This document shows, one piece after another, positions 1-5,633 of a stretch of DNA of 5,802 nucleotides. Source of the DNA: an uncultured Clostridiaceae bacterium (lineage in GTDB: Bacteria; Bacillota; Clostridia; Lachnospirales; Lachnospiraceae); the NCBI GenBank assembly GCA_947175805.1, contig CAMWOF010000165.1, positions 1 through 5,802 of the forward strand, in the 5' to 3' direction. The translations under genes and the position numbers were made by a program. Every line of letters begins with the position of its first letter. Position 1 is the stretch's first letter. Below the pieces are notes generated by a model. That model was not told the DNA's origin, did no database searches, and saw only the letters and a program-made list of their open reading frames with translations.

Positions 1-131
1 CTCATTACCAACACTGGTTTTCCCAATGAAGGAGCCTCCTCTTGAATTCCTCCTGAATCTGTAAGAATCATATATGATTTATTCATAAAATTATGAAAAT
101 CAACTACATCTAACGGCTCAATTATTTTTAT
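1..131 (-). pseudogene. wecB: C-terminal continuation of the UDP-GlcNAc 2-epimerase, out of frame with its start
   Basis: Reading the minus strand from base 131 in the frame one step from the upstream epimerase frame gives 43 codons without a stop, running off the window. It begins IKIIEPLDVVDFHNF and contains TDSGGIQEEAPSLGKPV at about residues 25-40. These are the hallmark C-terminal motifs of WecB/MnaA epimerases, including the SGGIQEE loop that helps bind UDP. The piece joins directly to the end of the upstream frame (NPLVRKIAYEELNNENK), so the two were one gene. It has no start codon or ribosome binding site of its own. The rest of the C-terminal domain, roughly 75 residues by comparison with the usual 370-380, lies beyond base 1. 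The protein match is clear; whether the break is real or a sequencing error cannot be told from here. Confidence 0.85.
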
Positions 132-898
132 TTATTTTCATTATTTAGTTCTTCATATGCAATTTTCCGAACCAGCGGATTCATATGTATAGGATATATC
201 GCTTTGACATTATTGTTTTCACTCAAAACTCGTTTAATTGCTCTAAACATATTTTGCATTGGCTCTCCTAGGTTCTCTCTCCTGTGTGCTGTAATAAGAA
301 TCAACTTATCATCGCCAATCCAATCCAAATATTCATTTGAATAATCTTCCTTAACAGTTGTTTTTAGCGCATCAATTGCTGTATTTCCAGTGATCCATAT
401 TTGTTCCTTATTTTTCCCTTGTTTAATCAAATTATTGTATGCTAATTCAGTTGGTGCAAAATCATATGTTGATATAACAGAAACTGCTTGTCTATTAAAT
501 TCCTCAGGAAATGGAGAAAAGATATTATGTGTTCTCAAACCCGCCTCAACATGACCAACGGGAATTTGAAGATAAAAACTTGCTAACGCCGTCGCAAATG
601 TTGTTGTTGTGTCTCCATGAACTAATACAACATCTGGCTTATAATCTTCTAAAACTGGCTTAATGCATAATAAGATAGAATTCGTCACATCAAAAAGCGT
701 CTGTCTTTCCTTCATAATAGAGAGATCATACTCTGGTCTAATTTGAAAAGTTTCCAACACTTGATCAAGCATCTGTCTATGCTGACCAGTTACACACACC
801 CTAGCTTCAAGCCCCTTTCTTTGCCGCAATTCATTTATCAACGGACACATCTTTATAGCCTCCGGTCTAGTTCCAAATACAACCAATATTTTTTTCAT
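128..898 (-). CDS. wecB: UDP-N-acetylglucosamine 2-epimerase (WecB/MnaA family), N-terminal part, frameshifted
   Basis: This cytoplasmic enzyme interconverts UDP-GlcNAc and UDP-ManNAc, supplying ManNAc for wall polymers or capsule. Counting from the ATG at 898, the protein opens MKKILVVFGTRPEAIK, the family signature. It then shows HGDTTTT (residues 94-100), GHVEAGLRT (115-123), SPFPEEFNRQ (128-137), ITGNTAID (169-176) and TAHRREN (203-209). The acidic residues in the GDT, VEAG and PEE motifs and the His of AHRREN correspond to the catalytic and substrate-binding set known in E. coli WecB. The ATG at 898 is chosen over an in-frame ATG at 907 because GAGGGG sits 9 bases before it and directly abuts the other. 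The frame stops at 128 after 256 residues, while the family is about 370-380 long. The missing C-terminal motifs continue in another frame at 131-1. It is the last gene seen in the cluster, 30 bases after the GT32-like gene. Confidence 0.93.
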   Translation of the reverse strand: MKKILVVFGTRPEAIKMCPLINELRQRKGLEARVCVTGQHRQMLDQVLETFQIRPEYDLSIMKERQTLFDVTNSILLCIKPVLEDYKPDVVLVHGDTTTTFATALASFYLQIPVGHVEAGLRTHNIFSPFPEEFNRQAVSVISTYDFAPTELAYNNLIKQGKNKEQIWITGNTAIDALKTTVKEDYSNEYLDWIGDDKLILITAHRRENLGEPMQNMFRAIKRVLSENNNVKAIYPIHMNPLVRKIAYEELNNENK

Positions 899-907
899 TT
901 TCAACAT

Positions 908-913
908 CCCCTC
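908..913 (-). promoter_or_regulatory. Ribosome binding site of the epimerase gene
   Basis: GAGGGG reads 913 to 908 on the minus strand. It lies 9 bases before the ATG at 898 and 0 bases before the ATG at 907, so it decides for the shorter protein that begins MKKILVVFGTRPE. Confidence 0.8.
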
Positions 914-928
914 GAATTAACACATCAT

Positions 929-1720
929 TTACCGGGTTCCCCAACTGTGGAAATATTTAAAATATATTCTCTCTAAAAACTCAATCACAAACTGTGGAAA
1001 TACAAGTCTAATAAAATGTTTAATTTTGTACATAACTGTATTTTTATTACTAACCAAAGTCGATGTTCCATAATGGATGCAATAACTATTTTCTGTTATT
1101 TTAAAATATTTCTTTACTTTATCTAAATCCACCTTTGAATAATCTAACCTTCTTTTTGGATAAGGATGAAAGTAAGTTTGAGGAAACAAAACTACATTTC
1201 CAATTTCAATAAACATGTCTCCAGGTTTAAAATTAAATTTCTCTTGTGATATTTCAGTAATAATTACATTGTTAACTTTCATATCATAACTTCCATCCTC
1301 TTTAATAAAATGTCTATCATCATAATATGAAAGCAGCTCCTTAATCCATGGATTTGACTCCTCAGAAGCCATCAACCCCGTCGGAATCCAATTACTAGAA
1401 GAATAACCTGTTACCACATGTTTATCTTCTAACACATCATCAATATTCTTTAATAATTCAACATCTGAATCGATATAAACTCCACCCTCATTATAAAGCG
1501 CATAGAGTCGCACATAATCACTAACAAATGCCCATTTTTTTGCTTCATATGCCTCTTTTACATAATCATTGCTTGTAATATCAAAATTATCTTCATTCCA
1601 TATCTTCACTTCATAATCCGGACAGTATTCATGCCATGAAGCAATACATTTCTCAACAATTTTGCTATACGGATTTCTTCCAAACCAAATTAAATGTATT
1701 TTTTTCGGTATATATCTCAT
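929..1720 (-). CDS. DXD-containing glycosyltransferase, GT32 / Gly_transf_sug-like
   Basis: This is a predicted cytoplasmic, sugar-nucleotide-dependent glycosyltransferase of 263 residues, likely adding one sugar to the lipid-linked repeat unit. It starts MRYIPKKIHLIWFG, the usual opening of capsular GT32-type enzymes. The block AFVSDYVRLYALYNEGGVYIDSD (residues 64-86) carries the D84-S-D86 metal and nucleotide-sugar binding motif, and the Arg and Gly-Gly around it are typical of the family. CIHYGTST at 214-221 supplies a late His also common in the family. The C-terminus (about 230-258) is basic, aromatic and amphipathic, possibly a membrane-association segment; no clear transmembrane helix is seen. 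The frame stays open to a GTG at 1741, but the ATG at 1720 has AGGGAG 9 bases upstream and fits the family N-terminus. The donor and acceptor cannot be deduced. Confidence 0.9.
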   Translation of the reverse strand: MRYIPKKIHLIWFGRNPYSKIVEKCIASWHEYCPDYEVKIWNEDNFDITSNDYVKEAYEAKKWAFVSDYVRLYALYNEGGVYIDSDVELLKNIDDVLEDKHVVTGYSSSNWIPTGLMASEESNPWIKELLSYYDDRHFIKEDGSYDMKVNNVIITEISQEKFNFKPGDMFIEIGNVVLFPQTYFHPYPKRRLDYSKVDLDKVKKYFKITENSYCIHYGTSTLVSNKNTVMYKIKHFIRLVFPQFVIEFLERIYFKYFHSWGTR

Positions 1721-1729
1721 AAAACATTT

Positions 1730-1735
1730 CTCCCT
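1730..1735 (-). promoter_or_regulatory. Ribosome binding site of the GT32-like gene
   Basis: AGGGAG reads 1735 to 1730 on the minus strand, 9 bases before the ATG at 1720. It lies inside the coding region that would be implied by the upstream GTG at 1741, which argues against that longer start. Confidence 0.78.
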
Positions 1736-1753
1736 AGCCACATACCACTTTAC

Positions 1754-2878
1754 TCAAATTAGTTTATCAAGTTTCATAACCAACTCATTATAAACACATT
1801 CAGTACTTAATTCCTTTTTAAACATTTCTTGTGTATTCATGCGTAACCGATTATAATTTAGCAATAAAGTTTCAAATTCATCTAAATCAAATACACCATC
1901 TCGAATATTGACTCCTGCCTTATACTTGTCCACCAATTCAAATGTATCGGTTTGAATATTGTTTATAATCGGCAATCCTGCTTCAAAATAACTTAGCGAT
2001 TTCAAAGTCAGTCCTACACAAACAGTCGGTTTCATTATATTCAATCCAAAATGGCACTTAGAGAATATCTGATACTTTTGATTATCATCATAAATAATTC
2101 CATAATCTATTACTTCAGCATCTACATCTTTTATAGATTCAACAAACAACTCCTTACTACTTCCTGTTCCTATCAAATGTACTGTTACAGAATGTCTGTT
2201 TCGAATAGCTTTTATAATTTTACATATCATATCAATATCAACAATATTGTGAAGCGTACCCAGATAACACAAATGTATATGTTCCATCATCTCTAATGGT
2301 AACAATTCTAATTCTGTTTTTTCTTTAGTTATGTATAACGTACTTGTCTTTACTTTTCTTAACACATTCTTTAACCTTTCTTGATAAAGATTGCATTCCG
2401 TAAACACATAATCCGCTTTCGTTAAATTACCATCTCTCAAATTTCCCCACAAAAGAAAAGGTAATTTCAATACTGCAGAATTTTTCCCCAATGTCATCGA
2501 CTCCGGCCACAAATCAAATACATCAAATAGCAACTTAATATTTTTATGCTTTTTCTTATATCGAGCCATATAATACGCAACAAAATTAGGTGGCACCAAA
2601 CAATAAATCACATCAGGTTGAATCTGATTTAATAATTTATATACTTTACTTGCAAATTGTTTATGTGACCATATTCTTATAATAGATAGATTTTTTTTAT
2701 AAGGCAACACATGAACCAACTTCACGTTGCTACGACTAGCTATTATTCTTTCCTTGTGGGTGTGTGAATAGTCAGAAATCAAATGGACTACTGCTATTCC
2801 TTTCTCTGATAAATACTGCTCAATGTATTTTGTTCTGTTATCATAATTATCAAAACACGAAACAATACATGCTTTCAT
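1754..2878 (-). CDS. GT4-like (GT-B fold) glycosyltransferase
   Basis: This 374-residue protein is predicted to extend the lipid-linked oligosaccharide at the cytoplasmic membrane face. The N-terminal half (about 1-180) holds FDVFDLWPES at 118-127, a motif recurring in GT4 enzymes of O-antigen and capsule clusters. The C-terminal half is the nucleotide-sugar domain, with CYLGTL at 204-209, VHLIGTGS at 233-240, FGLNIMK at 277-283 and LKSLSYFEAGLPIINN at 292-307. E299 in the last block is the likely second acid of the GT4 E-x7-E motif. The residue eight before it is T291 rather than Glu, so the motif is incomplete, as in several GT4 subgroups. The ATG start has AGAGG 6 bases upstream. The gene follows the acetyltransferase after 70 bases and precedes the GT32-like start by 33. 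It is strongly AT-rich: 2641-2700 has 12 G+C out of 60. The acceptor and donor are unknown. Confidence 0.88.
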   Translation of the reverse strand: MKACIVSCFDNYDNRTKYIEQYLSEKGIAVVHLISDYSHTHKERIIASRSNVKLVHVLPYKKNLSIIRIWSHKQFASKVYKLLNQIQPDVIYCLVPPNFVAYYMARYKKKHKNIKLLFDVFDLWPESMTLGKNSAVLKLPFLLWGNLRDGNLTKADYVFTECNLYQERLKNVLRKVKTSTLYITKEKTELELLPLEMMEHIHLCYLGTLHNIVDIDMICKIIKAIRNRHSVTVHLIGTGSSKELFVESIKDVDAEVIDYGIIYDDNQKYQIFSKCHFGLNIMKPTVCVGLTLKSLSYFEAGLPIINNIQTDTFELVDKYKAGVNIRDGVFDLDEFETLLLNYNRLRMNTQEMFKKELSTECVYNELVMKLDKLI

Positions 2879-2882
2879 CTCA

Positions 2883-2889
2883 CACCTCT
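2883..2889 (-). promoter_or_regulatory. Ribosome binding site of the GT4-like gene
   Basis: AGAGGTG reads 2889 to 2883 on the minus strand, and its AGAGG core ends 6 bases before the ATG at 2878. It stands in the largest intergenic gap of the window (2879-2948), so this gene is translated independently of the acetyltransferase. Confidence 0.75.
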
Positions 2890-2948
2890 AATTTATAACT
2901 GCATATTTTAAAAAAATATCAACCATCAAATTATGCATGACACAATTT

Positions 2949-3581
2949 TTACTTCATTTTGGCTGGAACTCCAATATAAGTTCCTCTCTCATTAATATCA
3001 TTTACAACAACTGCTCCAGCGCCTACAATCACATCTGTACAAATCCTTTTCCCTTGTATAATCTTACTACCAGTTCCGAGTTCTACACATTCTCCCACAT
3101 TCACACATCCAGACACATTCACACCTGGATATATTGTTACAAAGGAGTCTATTTCAACATCATGTCCTACTGTGCAGGACAAATTCACAATAACAAAATC
3201 TTTAATGTTTATATTTACTGTAAATATATTACCAGCGCAGATAATATTTCCTTTTCCGATTAAAACCGAATCACAAATATATACAGAAGGTTCAATCAGA
3301 TTAGGAAATTGATAATTTCCCAATTGATTAATACTGTCTATTATTTTTTTCCTTGTATTAGCAGATCCCACAGCACATGTAATTGAAAGCGATTCATCAT
3401 ATTCCTTCAATGCATCCAATCCACCTAATACAACATGACCATTTACTTCTGTTCCTACTTTTACACCATCATCTAAATATCCTATAATTTCCCATGTTGG
3501 TTTTTTGTCATTAATACGCTCAATCAACCATTGAACTTCTCTCCCGAAGCCCCCTGCACCATATATTACAATCTTTTTCAC
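2949..3581 (-). CDS. NeuD/PglD-family sugar acetyltransferase (left-handed beta-helix)
   Basis: This is a predicted cytoplasmic acetyl-CoA-dependent acetyltransferase of 210 residues, close to the family norm. The N-terminal Rossmann-like domain opens MKKIVIYGAGGFGRE (nucleotide-sugar side). The C-terminal part, from about residue 95, is a hexapeptide left-handed beta-helix ending GVPAK (204-208). H140 in CTVGHDVEID aligns by motif with the catalytic His of C. jejuni PglD. Next to a PglC-like transferase and a PglE-like aminotransferase, the likely job is N-acetylation of the 4-amino group of a UDP-6-deoxy-HexNAc, as PglD and B. subtilis EpsM do. Sialic acid O-acetylation (NeuD) is the alternative, but no sialic acid genes are visible. 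The GTG at 3581 is chosen: GGGAG lies 8 bases upstream, it is one base past the preceding stop, and it gives the family N-terminus. A longer frame to 3653 would overlap the sugar transferase by 71 bases. Confidence 0.9.
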   Translation of the reverse strand: MKKIVIYGAGGFGREVQWLIERINDKKPTWEIIGYLDDGVKVGTEVNGHVVLGGLDALKEYDESLSITCAVGSANTRKKIIDSINQLGNYQFPNLIEPSVYICDSVLIGKGNIICAGNIFTVNINIKDFVIVNLSCTVGHDVEIDSFVTIYPGVNVSGCVNVGECVELGTGSKIIQGKRICTDVIVGAGAVVVNDINERGTYIGVPAKMK

Positions 3582-3582
3582 T

Positions 3583-4344
3583 CTATCTACTCCCAGTAAA
3601 CTCTTCCATTGTCGCCGCCGTCTCACTATTAATCCCACTACGATTAAGAACAACCTTAACCGTCTTTAACAAAATTTTTATATCATTCAAGAATGAAACA
3701 TGATTCACATATTCCACATCCCACTCAAACCTTTTTTCCCAGCTGATTGCATTTCTACCATTCACCTGTGCAAGTCCTGTAACCCCTGGTCTCACATCAT
3801 GCCTGTGTCTTTCTTCTTCCGTATAATATGGCAGATACGACACCAATAACGGTCTCGGTCCCACAATACTCATATCACCCTTAATAATATTCACAAGCTC
3901 CGGTAATTCATCAAGACTTGTACTCCTCAGCCATTTCCCAAACTTTGTGAGCCTCACCTCATCTGGCAGAAGTTTTCCATTTTCGTCCCTTTCATCTGTC
4001 ATACTGCGGAACTTATACAGGCAGAATATTTTTTCCTTTCCCGTAACCACATCCTTCTCCCCGGGGCGCTCCTGCTTAAATATAACAGGGCTTCCAAGCT
4101 TCAATCTTACAAGTATTGCAACCACAAGATATACGGGAGCCAGCACTATGAGTGCCATTGATGCCAAAAATACATCAAGAAATCTTTTTATGTAGTCTGC
4201 ATATATTTTACGAGTCCTTTCTTTGTGTAACTTTCTTTCCTTTAATTCCTTAAAAAGAGCAACTCCCCCCAAAACCACCGAAATACATACAATGGCTTTA
4301 ACTATTTTCCCTATAATCTTTACAAGCCTATTTTTCCTCTTCAC
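3583..4344 (-). CDS. PglC/EpsL-like undecaprenyl-phosphate sugar-1-phosphate transferase with extra N-terminal membrane helix
   Basis: This monotopic phosphoglycosyl transferase (bacterial sugar transferase family) moves a sugar-1-phosphate from a UDP-sugar onto undecaprenyl phosphate, the first membrane step of the pathway. The catalytic domain starts at KRFLDVFLASMALIVLAP (53-70), the re-entrant membrane helix with its conserved Pro. It continues with KQERPG (90-95), YKFRSM (110-115), STSLDELPEL (141-150, with the D145-E146 catalytic pair), MSIVGPRP (158-165) and RPGVTGLAQVNGR (185-197). All key motifs are intact. The protein has 253 residues against about 200 for PglC. The surplus is mainly an N-terminal segment with a hydrophobic stretch at about 8-32 and a charged linker (32-50). 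The GTG start overlaps the aminotransferase stop (GTGA) and has AGGAG 9 bases upstream. PglE- and PglD-like neighbours suggest a bacillosamine-type sugar as substrate (inference). Confidence 0.95.
   Translation of the reverse strand: MKRKNRLVKIIGKIVKAIVCISVVLGGVALFKELKERKLHKERTRKIYADYIKRFLDVFLASMALIVLAPVYLVVAILVRLKLGSPVIFKQERPGEKDVVTGKEKIFCLYKFRSMTDERDENGKLLPDEVRLTKFGKWLRSTSLDELPELVNIIKGDMSIVGPRPLLVSYLPYYTEEERHRHDVRPGVTGLAQVNGRNAISWEKRFEWDVEYVNHVSFLNDIKILLKTVKVVLNRSGINSETAATMEEFTGSR
3590..3594 (-). promoter_or_regulatory. Ribosome binding site deciding the GTG start of the acetyltransferase
   Basis: GGGAG reads 3594 to 3590 on the minus strand, inside the last codons of the sugar transferase and 8 bases before the GTG at 3581. 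It supports a coupled GTG start rather than the far-upstream in-frame ATG at 3653. Confidence 0.7.
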
Positions 4345-5633
4345 TCAAAACAGCTCCTAACCAATTCTATCACCACATCCTGCTGCTCCTCCGTCATGTT
4401 GATATCACTCGGCAGACACAAGCCTCTTTCAAAGATATCCATACCCACATCAGACACGCCGCCTGCTATATACGCATTTGTCCCTGCTCTTCCATCTCCA
4501 GCCCTTGTAATAAATGGATTCAATCTATAGATAGGCTGCATATGCATGGGTTTCCATATCGGTCTACCCTCTGCATTATATTTTGCCAGCGTCTCAAGAA
4601 TCTCTGTAGGACAACTCTTACCTGGCTCGCTGATATATAAGGCTTCTGTCTCTGACCTGACCTGCCTGCACATTGCAGCTTTATCAATTATCATGCAGCT
4701 CAGCCAGTAATTTGGCTCCATCTCAGCTTCAATATATGGATTCATCTGAACCGGCAAATCCTTAAAGCCTTTCTTATATCTCTCATAAATTGCTTTCTTC
4801 CTTGCTATATGCTCATCAATATGCGCATACTGACCTCTGACAATACCTGCAACAATGTTACTCATGCGATAGTTGTATCCAAGCTCTTCATGCTGATACC
4901 AGGGCGCAGCCTCTCTTGCCTGTGTAGACCATTTACGAACCTTATCTGCTGTCTCTTTATCATGCGTTAATAATGCCCCGCCACTGCTTCCCGTAATTAT
5001 TTTATTTCCGTTAAAGCTCACTATGCTGTATTTACCAAAAGTTCCGGTCTGCTTTCCTTTATAAGCAGCCCCCATGGACTCTGCAGCATCCTCAATCAAA
5101 ATTGCACCATGCCTATCGCAAATTGTTTTTATCTCATCTAATTTCGCCGGTGTACCATATAAATTCACCAATACTACCAGCTTAACCTCAGGATAGATTT
5201 CAAAAGCCTTCTCAAGCGCTTCCGGATCCATGTTCCATGTATCATATTCTGTATCAATAAATACAGGCTCTCCACCTTCATATACAATCGGATTCACTGT
5301 TGCATCAAAGGTTACATCTGAACAAAATACCTTGTGTCCCGAAAGTGTTCCTGTTCCTATATGAGCTTTCCCATACAGTCTTTCCCCGGCAAGCTTCATT
5401 GCCATATGGAGTGCTGCAGTTCCGGCAGATAATGCAACAGCATTTTCAACCCCAATATATTCAGCTGTAATACGCTCAACCTCATTCACATTCTCACCAG
5501 CTGTTGTAATCCAGTTCAGTTCAAATGCACGGTTCACATACTCCTGCTCTTCCCCATGCATGGCAGGACTCGCCAGCAATACCTTTTCTTTAAATGGTTT
5601 TATATCTTGTAACTTTTCAGCTTGAATCTCCAT
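4341..5633 (-). CDS. DegT/DnrJ/EryC1/StrS-family PLP aminotransferase (PglE/EpsN-like)
   Basis: This 430-residue cytoplasmic enzyme is predicted to transfer an amino group, usually from glutamate, to a 4-keto-6-deoxy nucleotide sugar using pyridoxal phosphate. Motifs in order: LNWITTAGENV (39-49, typical of the family), LSAGTAALHMAM (68-79, phosphate loop), LVNLYGTP (155-162), ILIEDAAESMGA (178-189, with D182 for the pyridine nitrogen), SFNGNKIITGSSGG (206-219, with K211 as the PLP lysine) and LGYNYRMSNIVAGI (251-264). Compared with C. jejuni PglE (about 386) it is longer, partly through a loop at about 84-102 between the Gly-Thr motif and the next strand. The start is the ATG at 5633: AGAGGG lies 7 bases upstream and the stop of the upstream frame overlaps it (TGATG). 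A TTG at 5681 would add 16 unlikely residues. G+C is higher than in the downstream genes (4861-4920 has 32 of 60). The keto-sugar substrate is inferred from context only. Confidence 0.95.
   Translation of the reverse strand: MEIQAEKLQDIKPFKEKVLLASPAMHGEEQEYVNRAFELNWITTAGENVNEVERITAEYIGVENAVALSAGTAALHMAMKLAGERLYGKAHIGTGTLSGHKVFCSDVTFDATVNPIVYEGGEPVFIDTEYDTWNMDPEALEKAFEIYPEVKLVVLVNLYGTPAKLDEIKTICDRHGAILIEDAAESMGAAYKGKQTGTFGKYSIVSFNGNKIITGSSGGALLTHDKETADKVRKWSTQAREAAPWYQHEELGYNYRMSNIVAGIVRGQYAHIDEHIARKKAIYERYKKGFKDLPVQMNPYIEAEMEPNYWLSCMIIDKAAMCRQVRSETEALYISEPGKSCPTEILETLAKYNAEGRPIWKPMHMQPIYRLNPFITRAGDGRAGTNAYIAGGVSDVGMDIFERGLCLPSDINMTEEQQDVVIELVRSCFE
4354..4358 (-). promoter_or_regulatory. Ribosome binding site of the sugar transferase gene
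   Basis: AGGAG reads 4358 to 4354 on the minus strand, 9 bases before the GTG at 4344 and inside the final codons of the aminotransferase. It supports the GTG start in the GTGA stop-start overlap. Confidence 0.75.

Noticed and set aside
128..140. Programmed -1 frameshift joining the two epimerase frames
   Set aside because: The codons before the stop (AAT AAA) cannot re-pair in the -1 frame without forming TAA, and no slippery heptamer is present. A base loss or sequencing error is simpler.
743..976. Plus-strand open frame of 77 codons
   Set aside because: It is antisense to the conserved epimerase N-terminus, has no family-like motifs and does not fit the all-minus operon.
2051..2296. Plus-strand open frame of 81 codons
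   Set aside because: It is a shadow of the GT4-like gene; its Ile/Asn/Tyr-rich composition is what AT-rich antisense produces.
2879..2948. Possible promoter or terminator in the 70-base gap before the GT4-like gene
   Set aside because: An A/T-only inverted repeat (ATATTTT...AAAATAT) is too weak for a terminator. A TTGATA and TATAAA pair has a 19-base spacer and would start transcription on top of the ribosome binding site.
2937..3263. Plus-strand open frame of 108 codons
   Set aside because: It is antisense to the beta-helix part of the acetyltransferase; the His/Ser/Thr/Tyr-rich low-complexity sequence comes from the hexapeptide repeats on the other strand.
3582..3653. Longer ATG start for the acetyltransferase
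   Set aside because: It would overlap the sugar transferase by 71 bases and add an arginine-rich stretch foreign to the family. The GTG at 3581 has its own ribosome binding site and gives the exact family N-terminus.
3947..4195. Plus-strand open frame of 82 codons
   Set aside because: It lies opposite the conserved catalytic motifs of the sugar transferase and resembles no protein I know.
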